Below, piece after piece: positions 1 to 9,728 of a stretch of 32,670 nucleotides of DNA (its first letter is position 1; each line of letters begins with the position of its first letter). The DNA lies in the NCBI GenBank assembly GCA_017513005.1, contig JAFWDM010000055.1, positions 1 through 32,670 on the forward strand. Reading direction: 5' to 3'. The position numbers and the translations under genes are program-made. Under the pieces are notes generated by a model, which saw nothing but the letters and a program-made list of their open reading frames with translations, searched no databases and had not been told where the DNA came from. The DNA comes from Lachnospiraceae bacterium (GTDB lineage: Bacteria > Bacillota > Clostridia > Lachnospirales > Lachnospiraceae).

Positions 1-539
1 CCATCGGCCGCGCCGCCCGCAACGCCGACGGCCACGTCATCATGTACGCCGACAACATGACCGATTCCATGCGCCGGGCCATCGACGAGACCGAGCGCCG
101 CCGCGCCCTCCAGCAGAAATATAACGAAGAACACGGCATCACCCCCCAGACCATCCGCAAGGCTGTCCGCGACCTCATCTCCATCTCGAAGGAGATCTCC
201 AAAGAAGAGGTCCGCTTCGAAAAGGACCCCGAGTCCATGGACGCGAAGGAGCTCACGAAGCTCATCGCCGACGTCGAGAAGCAGATGCGAAAAGCTGCCG
301 CAGACCTCAACTTCGAGGCGGCCGCCGAGCTCCGCGACCGCATGACCGACCTCAAAAAGCACCTGCTGGAGGTCGAGAACGGCATCGCGGCCCCCGGGGT
401 GTCAAAAGGGACGGTTCCTTCTGACACATCCGATGGCAAAGCCAATATGCATGACGCCGTCCGCAGCGCCGAGCGCGCCGTCAGTCGCCGGGGCAGGAGG
501 AAAGCTTCCGGGAGGACAGAGCACAGGACGAAACCGTGA
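1..539 (+). CDS. uvrB: UvrABC system protein B, C-terminal part (5' end outside window)
   Basis: UvrB is the damage-verifying helicase subunit of the UvrABC nucleotide excision repair complex. The reading frame is open from position 3. It begins with the conserved helicase motif VI stretch [17 protein letters not shown], followed by [14 protein letters not shown] and YNEEHGITP, all characteristic of UvrB. A UVR domain (about 228-372, with [14 protein letters not shown] and [11 protein letters not shown]) binds UvrC. UvrB normally ends shortly after this domain. Here about 45 extra residues follow, Arg/Ser/Ala-rich and low in complexity, and their first part is encoded by a REP-like palindrome at 399-427. 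The extension is therefore probably acquired sequence rather than a domain. Codons are strongly C-ending, like those of uvrA downstream. An accessory patch separates the two genes. Identity is certain; the tail's role is unknown. Confidence 0.96.
   Translation, partial: IGRAARNADGHVIMYADNMTDSMRRAIDETERRRALQQKYNEEHGITPQTIRKAVRDLISISKEISKEEVRFEKDPESMDAKELTKLIADVEKQMRKAAADLNFEAAAELRDRMTDLKKHLLEVENGIAAPGVSKGTVPSDTSDGKANMHDAVRSAERAVSRRGRRKASGRTEHRTKP
399..427. repeat. REP-like palindrome inside the uvrB 3' coding region
   Basis: The arms GTGTCA (399-404) and TGACAC (422-427) enclose a second imperfect pair, AAGG and CCTT, around an ACGG-containing loop. The sequence resembles small extragenic palindromes with a GGGACGGTTCC core that I recall from many clostridial genomes; that link is from memory, not from a search. 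It is read in frame as [12 protein letters not shown]. Only this copy was noticed in the window. Confidence 0.55.
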
Positions 540-549
540 GCGGGTGGTA

Positions 550-597
550 ATTCTTGTGGAATTTCACAGGCTCAGGTATTGCGGCGTCCACAAGAAT
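550..597. promoter_or_regulatory. 10-bp perfect inverted repeat upstream of the RhuM-Fic gene
   Basis: ATTCTTGTGG (550-559) and CCACAAGAAT (588-597) are exact reverse complements separated by 28 nt. The right arm ends just before the GAGGGGAGGG ribosome-binding site (601-610) of the RhuM-Fic gene at 614. It could be an operator for autoregulation, an mRNA hairpin, or a uvrB transcription end. No T-run follows, so a classical terminator is unlikely. Confidence 0.5.
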
Positions 598-613
598 AAA
601 GAGGGGAGGGAAT

Positions 614-1546
614 ATGAAAAATGAAATCGAACTGTTTTGTGACGGGAGTATTCGCCTGGAAGTTCCGATCTCACCGGAAGAGGATACTGTATGGCTGAGT
701 CAGGCACAGATGGTGGAGTTATACGGGAGAGACGTTTCTGTTATTTCCAGACACATTAACAACGTCTTTAAGGAAGGGGAAGTGGAGAGAGAAAGCAATT
801 TGCATTTTTTGCAAATTGCCGGTTCTGACCGCCCGGTGGCTTTTTACAGTCTCGATGTAATTATTTCGGTCGGCTATCGCGTCAAATCAAAGCGAGGCAT
901 CGCATTCCGCAGATGGGCGAACAGAGTCCTGAAGGACTACATCCTGCAGGGATATGCTGTAAATGAGACCCGCCTGAAGCAGCTGGGAGATGTCGTCCGC
1001 CTGATGCGTCGGACACAGGATTCCCTGGACAGCAGGCAGGTTCTGTCCGTGATCGAGAGCTACAGTTCCGCCCTGGACCTGCTGGATGCCTACGACCACC
1101 AGAATATGACACGGCCGAAGGGGACGGGCGCGGCTTATGTGCTGACCTATGAGGAGTGCCGAAAGGTCATTGACCAGATGCGGTTCGGAGATGAGTCGGA
1201 TCTGTTCGGGAGAGAAAAAGACGGTTCCTTTAAGGGAAGTATCGGAAACATCTACCAGTCCTTCGGCGGGGTGGAGATCTATCCGTCCCTGGAGGAAAAA
1301 GCCGCGAATCTGCTCTATTTTGTGACCAAAAACCACAGCTTCTGGGACGGCAACAAGCGGATCGCCGCCACCATGTTCCTGTTTTTTCTGGACAGAAACG
1401 GGATCCTGTACGATGAGAACGGGATGAAGCTCCTGGATGATCACACATTGGTTGCGCTGACCATTATGATCGCGGAATCCCGGGCAGAGGAAAAGGAGAT
1501 GATGATCAGCGTGGTCATGAACTGCATCGGAACACAGCCGAGATAA
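614..1546 (+). CDS. RhuM family protein with C-terminal Fic/Doc domain
   Basis: This 310-residue protein has two parts. Residues 1 to about 130 match the RhuM (virulence RhuM) family: TVWLSQAQMVELYGRDVSVISRHINN, then FYSLDVIISVGYRVKS and FRRWANRVLKDYI. The N-terminus looks like a helix-turn-helix DNA-binding module. The C-terminal part carries the Fic motif HSFWDGNKR at residues 241-249. The motif has Lys where AMP-transferring Fic proteins have Gly (GNGR), as in Doc, which phosphorylates EF-Tu. A Doc-like activity is thus possible but not shown. The start at 614 is chosen because GAGGGGAGGG lies just upstream; an in-frame ATG at 554 falls inside the inverted repeat and lacks a site. The gene is lower in GC and less C-ending in codon use than uvrB/uvrA, which suggests acquisition. 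No separate antitoxin gene is evident. Confidence 0.88.
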   Translation: MKNEIELFCDGSIRLEVPISPEEDTVWLSQAQMVELYGRDVSVISRHINNVFKEGEVERESNLHFLQIAGSDRPVAFYSLDVIISVGYRVKSKRGIAFRRWANRVLKDYILQGYAVNETRLKQLGDVVRLMRRTQDSLDSRQVLSVIESYSSALDLLDAYDHQNMTRPKGTGAAYVLTYEECRKVIDQMRFGDESDLFGREKDGSFKGSIGNIYQSFGGVEIYPSLEEKAANLLYFVTKNHSFWDGNKRIAATMFLFFLDRNGILYDENGMKLLDDHTLVALTIMIAESRAEEKEMMISVVMNCIGTQPR

Positions 1547-1573
1547 GAGGGACGACTGCCATGGAGATGGGCT

Positions 1574-1861
1574 ATGAAAGAGATTAAGTGTCAGAATTGC
1601 GGGAGTTTGGCCCTTCACAGAGAAGACGGTTTCTGGGTCTGCGACTACTGCGGCAGTCGTTACGAAATCGACCGCCGGCAGAAGGAAAAAATCGAATACC
1701 TGGTGATGAAAGCAGAGGAGGCCTTCGAGAAGCAAAAGTATGGGAAAATGAATGATTGTGCCATGCACATTCTGGCAATCGATCCATATCATTCCTATTC
1801 CTGGCTGATCCGCATGCTCAATGAGGATATGGAACACCGGCTGAAAAAGGATCGCAAGTGA
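1574..1861 (+). CDS. Small zinc-ribbon protein (unknown function)
   Basis: This 95-residue protein has a zinc ribbon at its N-terminus: CQNC (Cys6, Cys9) and CDYC (Cys23, Cys26), with the GSLALHREDGFWVCDYCGSRYE spacing typical of TFIIB-type or transposon-associated ribbons. The rest is charged and helical (KEKIEYLVMKAEEAFEKQKY), like a TPR-type helical pair, and has no catalytic motif I recognise. It starts 27 bp after the RhuM-Fic stop on the same strand, so the two may be co-transcribed. The GAGATGG stretch upstream is a modest ribosome-binding site. It could be a partner of the RhuM-Fic protein or an independent passenger; nothing in the sequence decides between these. Confidence 0.7.
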   Translation: MKEIKCQNCGSLALHREDGFWVCDYCGSRYEIDRRQKEKIEYLVMKAEEAFEKQKYGKMNDCAMHILAIDPYHSYSWLIRMLNEDMEHRLKKDRK

Positions 1862-2128
1862 GTGCCTCCACACGCTGCAAGTCCGGATTCCGACATGGAG
1901 GGGCGTGAACCGCATTGTGCTGTCTGGTGCCGAAATACCGCGTCTCCTTTTACTCGTTGAAGTCGCGGCGGTTTTCCAATAAACTATATTTGTACAATTT
2001 GTGGAAAATGATATTCTGCGAAGGTTTAGTACCCTGCGGTCATTAGACCGGGGACTCACGGGAAAATACAGGAAGGTGCGGAAGGTCTGAAAGCGAGTCT
2101 GGAAAAACGGAGGCCGTAGAACGAAGCT
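1862..2128. other. AT-richer intergenic region of the accessory patch
   Basis: No convincing gene lies here. CCTCCA and TGGAGG form a weak inverted pair near the zinc-ribbon stop, and CGGTCATTAGACCG forms a short hairpin near 2037-2050. The segment around 1975-2015 is clearly AT-rich compared with the rest of the window. The region is probably debris or spacer of an acquired segment. Confidence 0.5.
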
Positions 2129-2653
2129 ATGAGAACTGTCGGATTGGGGATACAGAGCTTCGAAAAAATCAGAAGCAATAACCAGTTTTATGTGGATAAG
2201 ACGGCCTTTATCGGAGCGTGGGTTCGAAAGAATGATGACATCACGCTGATCACCCGGCCGAGGCGGTTCGGGAAAACGCTGACAGTGGATATGCTGAACT
2301 GTTTTTTCTCCCGCACTTACGAGGGGAGAAGCGCGCTTTTTGATGGCCTTGAAGTTTTTCGGATCAGGAGATCATGCTCCTGCAGGGAACGGTTCCGACG
2401 ATCAAGCTTTCGTTTGCCGGGGTAAAGGGAAAGAACTTCAGGGAACTCCTGCGGGCCTGTCTGTGACCAATCATGAATCCAGGGTCTGCCTGTCGGAGCT
2501 GGTGAAGGGCTGGTTCGAAGGTCCGTCCGGCAACTACATGGAAAAATTTGCGGATGCCCTGACACAGACCTCCTGTCCCGGGGATTTCTGCCTGAAGCAA
2601 TCGTAAAATACGGATTCGGCTTCCGCGGAAAAGAGGTTCTGATCACGACATAA
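2129..2653 (+). pseudogene. Decayed AAA-ATPase-like / PD-(D/E)XK family gene
   Basis: The first 75 or so codons read as the start of the AAA-ATPase-like family common in Clostridia and Bacteroidetes: VGLGIQSFEKIRSNNQFYVDKT, then the P-loop-equivalent ITRPRRFGKTL and DMLNCFFS. After LFDGLEVF the frame is lost. The expected continuation appears in another frame at about 2361-2465 (DQEIMLLQGTVPTIKLSFAG, then KGKNFRELL) and stops. A third piece (TNHESRVCLSELVKGWFEG) matches the later 'TN.E' region, and IVKYGFGFRGKEVLI at about 2605-2644 matches the family's C-terminal end. Intact members are over 500 residues, so most of the middle and the nuclease domain are missing. The gene is broken by at least one frameshift and a large internal deletion. 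A 14-bp tandem duplication follows at its end. Confidence 0.82.
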
Positions 2654-2667
2654 TGATCACGACATAA
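2640..2667 (+). repeat. 14-bp tandem duplication before uvrA
   Basis: TGATCACGACATAA occurs twice in direct succession (2640-2653 and 2654-2667). The first copy contains the stop of the decayed ATPase-like gene. The second ends 15 bp before the uvrA start, next to the GAAAGG ribosome-binding site. Confidence 0.9.
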
Positions 2668-2682
2668 ATAGAAAGGCAATAA

Positions 2683-5653
<2,971 letters not shown>

Positions 5654-5661
<8 letters not shown>

Positions 5662-6556
5662 ATTAAAGGGATTTGTGTCGCACATTATTTATCGAAATGA
5701 GGCGAACGGCTATACGGTTTTTGAAGTGACCCTCTCTTCCGTTTCGCAGGAGGAAAGCACAGGATCCACGGCAGGAAGGAATGTATCCGGAAATGCGATG
5801 GAAGCCGTCTCCCGGGATGGGAAGTCCCGGTCAGGGAGACAGAGATCTGTAGAGGAGGCCGGTGCGGACATCGGCGAGGTCCTCACCTGTGTCGGATACC
5901 CTGTCTCGATCAGTGAGGGGGAGAGCTGCGTCATTGCGGGAGACTATATAAGCCATCCTGTCTACGGAGAACAGGTGAAGGTGCGGTCTTATCGGACTGT
6001 GGCACCGGAGACGGCAGAAGCCGTTTACCGCTGGCTGGCGGCAGGCAGCATCAAAGGAATCAAAAAGGCGACCGCTTCCAAGATCGTAAAACAATTCGGC
6101 GGCGACACGCTCCGGGTCATGGAGGAGGAACCCGAGAAGCTGGCGGAGATCAGGGGGATCAGCCTGCAGAAGGCCCGGGAGATCGGGGCGCAGATGGAAG
6201 AAAAAAAAGACCTGCGCGATGCCATGATCTTCCTGCAGCAGTACGGGATCGGAAACGCGAATGCGGCGAGGATCTGGCGGGCCTACGGGACGGGGCTCTA
6301 TGAGGTTATGAAGGTGAACCCCTACCGGCTCGCGGAGGAGATCCGCGGAATCGGGTTCGCGACGGCGGATGAGATCGCGCGCCGGATCGGGATCCGGGCA
6401 GATTCGGAATTCCGGATCCGGAGCGGTCTTTTGTACACGCTGGCAATGGCATCGGGAGAGGGACACAGCTTCCTGCCGGAGGACGTCCTGATACAGAGGA
6501 CCTGCACCCTTCTGCAGCTGCTGCGGAGGAGGTCCTGCTGCAGATGGAGAACCTGA
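5654..6556 (+). CDS. recD2: RecD2-type helicase, N-terminal part (frame lost near 6510)
   Basis: This is the N-terminal 300 residues of a RecD2/YrrC-family 5'-3' DNA helicase. It starts at the ATG overlapping the uvrA stop ([25 protein letters not shown], typical of the family's OB-like N-domain). Two helix-hairpin-helix repeats follow (about 130-240: [42 protein letters not shown]), then [14 protein letters not shown]. After TCTLLQ the family sequence continues one frame back, leaving about 14 aberrant residues ([12 protein letters not shown]) before the stop. A Ser/Gly/Arg-rich insertion of about 35 residues ([16 protein letters not shown]...) interrupts the N-domain. The ATPase domains are on the next reading frame. 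Either the gene carries a real one-base deletion, or the sequence has an error. Confidence 0.85.
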
Positions 6557-8268
6557 CGCTGGAACGCCGGCTGCGGGTCCGCCGCAGGGCACCCGACCCG
6601 GAAGATGCATTCTTCGGTGATTCGGTTTCCGGTGATCCATTTTCCGGTGATACATTTTCCGGATCCCCCCTTTCCATTGACCCGGTTTCTGCAAAAACAC
6701 CCCCTGCGGTCCCTCCCGCTGCTTCTGTCGAAGTCTATCTGGCAGGCGTCTACCGGAGGGAACAGGAGATCGCCCGGATGCTGCTGGATCTGGACGCACA
6801 GATCCGGCGGACATCCGGCAGTCCGGAGAAGCGGAAAAAGCTGGAACAGAAGATCGCCCGTCTGGAGAAGGAGGAGAAGATCACTCTGGATCCCCTCCAG
6901 AGGCAGGCGGTTCTGGAATCCTCTCTGAACGCAGTCCTGGTGATCACCGGCGGGCCGGGGACAGGTAAGACGACGACGATCAATACCATCATCCGCTCTT
7001 TCAAAGAGGAAGATATGGAGGTCCTTCTGGCGGCCCCTACCGGGCGCGCCGCCCGGCGGATGTCGGAGGCGACAGGGCATCCGGCCATGACGATCCACAG
7101 GATGCTCGGGGTCCGCACGGTGGGGGACGGAGACGACGGGCAGGATGTTTTTAAAGACACTGGAGACTTCTATCGGGACGACAGCTGCAGCGCCGGAGAG
7201 AAAACAGACCGCACCGGGAGAGATAAGGGGGCCGGCGGGAAAAGTTATTCGTTTTTCGAGCGAAAAGAGGATAACCCCCTTGAGGCGGATGCCGTCATTA
7301 TAGATGAGATGTCCATGGTGGATATGAATCTGTTCCATGCCCTGCTGCGGGCAGTGCCCGTCGGTGCCAGGCTCGTGCTGGTGGGGGACGTCAATCAGCT
7401 GCCCAGCGTGGGGCCCGGCTGCGTCCTGCAGGACCTGATCGATTCGGGCCTGTTCCATACGATCATGCTCCGGCATGTGTTCCGGCAGGCCAGCGAGAGC
7501 GACATTGTCATGAATGCCCACAGGATCCTGGAGGGGGAGTCCCTGCCGCTGGATAACCGGAGCAGGGATTTCTTTTTCCTGGAGAGAGACCGGGTGCCCG
7601 TGATCTACAAGCATACGGTCCAGCTCCTGCGGGAGATGCTGCCCGGATATACCGGGTGCCGGACGGAGGACATCCAGGTGCTGACACCCATGCGGCGGGG
7701 AAGCCTGGGGGTGGAACAGCTCAACGCAGTTCTGCAGAGCGTTCTGAACCCTCCCGCAAAGGGACGGCGGGAGTATGCGCGGCAGGAGACGGTCTTCCGC
7801 GAGGGAGACAAGGTCATGCAGACCCGCAACAATTATCAGATCGGATGGGAGATCCGCGGTAATTTCGGCATGCCGGTCGAGCAGGGTACCGGGATCTTCA
7901 ACGGGGACTTTGGCAGGATCGAGTCGATCGACCTGCATAGCCAGATCATGACCGTATGTTTTGACGATGCCCGCATCGTGGAGTATCCCTTCCGCGAGCT
8001 TGAGGATCTGGAGCTCGCGTATGCGATCACAGTACACAAGTCGCAGGGCTCGGAGTATCCGGCGGTCATCCTGCCCCTTCTGGACGGCCCTTCCGGTCTC
8101 TTTAACAGGAACCTTCTCTACACGGCAGTTACCAGGGCGAAGAACTGCGTCGTCCTTCTCGGCAGCCGCAGGGCTGTGGACCGCATGATCGCCAACACCC
8201 GGCGGACGAAGCGTTATACGGGGCTCTGCGACCGGATCAGGGAGCTGGGGTCTTTCCCGCCGGGATAA
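6544..8268 (+). CDS. recD2: RecD2-type helicase, C-terminal ATPase part
   Basis: This 574-residue frame holds the helicase core of RecD2. Walker A is GGPGTGKT (136-143), preceded by LDPLQRQAV; Walker B is VIIDEMSM (about 251-258). The C-terminus has AYAITVHKSQGSEYP and YTAVTRAKNCVVLLGS, the SF1 motifs V-VI region. Family homology already begins upstream of the ATG (EEVLLQ just before [12 protein letters not shown]), so this is the continuation of the preceding frame. A GGAGGAGG site (6525-6532) nevertheless lies 11 nt before the ATG at 6544, so separate translation is possible. Two poorly conserved insertions stand out: an FSGD-repeat linker at residues 20-60, and an Asp/Gly/Lys-rich stretch (about 193-243) between motifs Ia and II. 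The two parts together exceed the usual 740-800 residues of the family. Confidence 0.88.
   Translation: MENLTLERRLRVRRRAPDPEDAFFGDSVSGDPFSGDTFSGSPLSIDPVSAKTPPAVPPAASVEVYLAGVYRREQEIARMLLDLDAQIRRTSGSPEKRKKLEQKIARLEKEEKITLDPLQRQAVLESSLNAVLVITGGPGTGKTTTINTIIRSFKEEDMEVLLAAPTGRAARRMSEATGHPAMTIHRMLGVRTVGDGDDGQDVFKDTGDFYRDDSCSAGEKTDRTGRDKGAGGKSYSFFERKEDNPLEADAVIIDEMSMVDMNLFHALLRAVPVGARLVLVGDVNQLPSVGPGCVLQDLIDSGLFHTIMLRHVFRQASESDIVMNAHRILEGESLPLDNRSRDFFFLERDRVPVIYKHTVQLLREMLPGYTGCRTEDIQVLTPMRRGSLGVEQLNAVLQSVLNPPAKGRREYARQETVFREGDKVMQTRNNYQIGWEIRGNFGMPVEQGTGIFNGDFGRIESIDLHSQIMTVCFDDARIVEYPFRELEDLELAYAITVHKSQGSEYPAVILPLLDGPSGLFNRNLLYTAVTRAKNCVVLLGSRRAVDRMIANTRRTKRYTGLCDRIRELGSFPPG
6611..6670 (+). repeat. 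15-bp imperfect tandem repeat in the recD2 linker
   Basis: About four 15-bp units begin at 6611, 6626, 6641 and 6656; the middle two (TTTCCGGTGATCCAT and TTTCCGGTGATACAT) differ by one base. They encode FFGDS-VSGDP-FSGDT-FSGSP. The unit is a multiple of three, so copy changes keep the frame. Confidence 0.85.
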
Positions 8269-8275
8269 CGTTCAA

Positions 8276-8352
8276 GGAGACAGAGGATGGCACAGGGGAA
8301 GAAGCATCCCTCAAAGCCTGCGTTGATAAATTCCGGGGAGACAGAGGATGGC
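8276..8352 (+). repeat. Duplicated 16-bp ribosome-binding-site and start module
   Basis: GGAGACAGAGGATGGC occurs at 8276-8291 and again at 8337-8352, 61 bp apart. Each copy contains a Shine-Dalgarno-like GGAGA and an ATG (8287 and 8348). The second ATG is the comF start. The spacing is not a multiple of three, so the two starts are in different frames. Confidence 0.9.
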
Positions 8353-8364
8353 GGGGAGATTTGA
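8287..8364 (+). CDS. Possible 25-residue leader ORF overlapping the comF start
   Basis: From the first copy of the duplicated start module, ATG 8287 opens a frame of 25 codons (MAQGKKHPSKPALINSGETE...) ending in TGA at 8362-8364. It overlaps the first codons of comF in another frame. It has the same ribosome-binding site as comF, so it may be translated and affect comF initiation. It may equally be a by-product of the duplication; the peptide resembles nothing I know. Confidence 0.3.
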   Translation: MAQGKKHPSKPALINSGETEDGGEI

Positions 8365-9193
8365 AAAGCAGTATCGTGATGGCGGCGGGAGCCCCGGTCT
8401 TTTCGGAGAAAGAACGGAAAGAGTCCGGCATTTGTACGGCGCGGTCCGCAGAGAAGCCTCTGCAGCTGCCGGAGCGGCCGCAGACCTGTTCTATCCGCGC
8501 AGGTGTCCGGTGTGCGACCGGCCGGTGCGGCCTGCGGGGGCCCTGGTCTGTCCGGACTGTACGCAGATGCTGCAGCGGGTGCAGGCTCCTGTTTGCCGTC
8601 GCTGCGGAAAGCCGCTGCGGGCAGTGGCGCCTGCCCTGTCCTCCCTGTGCGGGGACTGCCGCAGGATCCCGCATGCCTATGACCGCGGCAGCGCTGTTTT
8701 TACCTATCACAGCGCCGCGGGAGGCCTTTTCCGCTTTAAATATGGCGGCCGCCGGGAATACGACGCCTACTATGGCATGGTGATGGCGCAAAAGCTGGCA
8801 GAGGAGTATCCCGCAGGTACTTTCGATTTTCTCGTCCCGGTCCCCCTCTCTTCGCAGAAACTGCAGAAGCGCGGATACAACCAGGCCCTGCTGCTTGCGC
8901 GCGTGATCTCTGAGAGGACGGGGATCCCGGTGCGGGAGAACATACTGCGAAGGGAGGAGGATACCCGTCCCATGAAAAATATGGGCCCGCAGGAGCGGCA
9001 AAATAATTTGAAAAAGGCTTTTCACGTCTATGGAAATGATGTAGAATTAAATACGATTATGCTCATTGACGATATCTACACGACGGGAGCGACGATCGAT
9101 GCCTGTGCAAAAGCGCTTTACAGGCAGGGGGCCCGGCGTGTTTGTTTTTTGACTCTTGCCATTGGAGAGGACCTGCCGGGAGCAGGAGGATAA
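8348..9193 (+). CDS. comF: ComF family phosphoribosyltransferase-like protein
   Basis: ComF proteins are cytoplasmic PRTase-fold proteins needed for DNA uptake in competent bacteria; many non-competent species keep them too. The 281-residue product has the expected zinc-binding N-terminus, CPVC..CPDC and CRRCGKPL..CGDC (about residues 54-108), then the core YHSAAGGLFRFKYGGRR and VPVPLSSQKLQKRGYNQA. The PRPP-binding motif IMLIDDIYTTGAT lies at about 237-250. An N-terminal leader of roughly 45 residues precedes the first zinc pair and is longer than usual. It follows recD2 closely on the same strand, a neighbourhood common in Lachnospiraceae. Translation starts at the second copy of a duplicated start module. 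Identity is secure; function in competence here is inferred only from the family. Confidence 0.93.
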   Translation: MAGRFEKQYRDGGGSPGLFGERTERVRHLYGAVRREASAAAGAAADLFYPRRCPVCDRPVRPAGALVCPDCTQMLQRVQAPVCRRCGKPLRAVAPALSSLCGDCRRIPHAYDRGSAVFTYHSAAGGLFRFKYGGRREYDAYYGMVMAQKLAEEYPAGTFDFLVPVPLSSQKLQKRGYNQALLLARVISERTGIPVRENILRREEDTRPMKNMGPQERQNNLKKAFHVYGNDVELNTIMLIDDIYTTGATIDACAKALYRQGARRVCFLTLAIGEDLPGAGG

Positions 9194-9291
9194 AGAAGAG
9201 TCTGAAAGAAAGCTGGTCAAAGAAAGCTGATCGGAGAAAGCTGATCAAAGAATTCAGATAGAAGAATGGTGAATAAAGAATGCTGAATTTA
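9194..9291 (+). repeat. Seven degenerate 14-bp tandem repeats between comF and the next gene
   Basis: Directly after the comF stop, the sequence divides into 14-bp units beginning at 9194, 9208, 9222, 9236, 9250, 9264 and 9278. The best-preserved are GAAAGCTGGTCAAA, GAAAGCTGATCGGA and GAAAGCTGATCAAA. Later units drift (GAATGGTGAATAAA, GAATGCTGAATTTA). The last unit contains the ATG (9280) of the following gene. Confidence 0.85.
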
Positions 9292-9705
9292 GAAAAGATC
9301 CGTCTGATGACCCGCCTGACGGTCTATGAAGAAGGCGGCGGGACCAGGGACCGGAGAACAGCCGGGTTTTTCCCGGGGGATTATGTCTTTGCCCAGATGG
9401 TCTGGTCCTTTGTCACCGGTACGATCGCATGGGGGATCTGTGCGGCGGTCTACTGCGGGTATTATTTTGAGCAGATTTTTTTCTCTGTGTATGAGGACGC
9501 GGCGGGACCGGTCCTGCGTTTTGCGGTCCTGAGCTACGCCGCCTGGATCGTCTTTTTCCTGCTGGTGACCTTTCTGGTCTACAGAAAACGGAGTATTGCC
9601 TGTCAGAGACGGCGCAGACTTTACGAACAGGATCTGGATGCCATGCTGGCAATCTGTGAGGAGGAGCGCGCGGTTCCCGGCGGCTCTGCAGGTGTTCCCC
9701 GGTAA
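9280..9705 (+). CDS. Small two-TM membrane protein, unknown function
   Basis: This 141-residue protein has a charged cytoplasmic start (LEKIRLMTRLTVYEEGGGTRD) and two hydrophobic segments at about residues 38-62 and 80-100 (FAVLSYAAWIVFFLLVTFLV). An Arg-rich, then acidic tail (YRKRSIACQRRRRLYEQDLDAMLAICEEE) follows. No enzymatic motif is visible. Its start codon sits inside the last unit of a 14-bp repeat array and has no strong Shine-Dalgarno site (GAATAAAG), so expression may be weak. It lies 23 bp upstream of another membrane protein gene and the cdaA-cdaR pair on the same strand, which suggests one transcription unit. A role near c-di-AMP signalling is only a guess from position. Confidence 0.7.
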   Translation: MLNLEKIRLMTRLTVYEEGGGTRDRRTAGFFPGDYVFAQMVWSFVTGTIAWGICAAVYCGYYFEQIFFSVYEDAAGPVLRFAVLSYAAWIVFFLLVTFLVYRKRSIACQRRRRLYEQDLDAMLAICEEERAVPGGSAGVPR

Positions 9706-9728
9706 CTTCCCGACCCTATGGAGGAATG

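Noticed and set aside
1950-2030. Minus-strand fragment ending in LYKYSLLENRRDFNE and a stop
   Set aside because: It looks protein-like but is only about 27 codons long, has a stop just upstream and no identifiable family. It may be gene debris, but that cannot be supported.
6490-6530. Programmed -1 frameshift in recD2
   Set aside because: No X XXY YYZ slippery heptamer is present at the break. A CTG-rich stretch is more consistent with an indel or with separate initiation.
8954-9193. Minus-strand frame at the comF 3' end
   Set aside because: No family resemblance; it lies wholly opposite the conserved PRPP-binding part of ComF.
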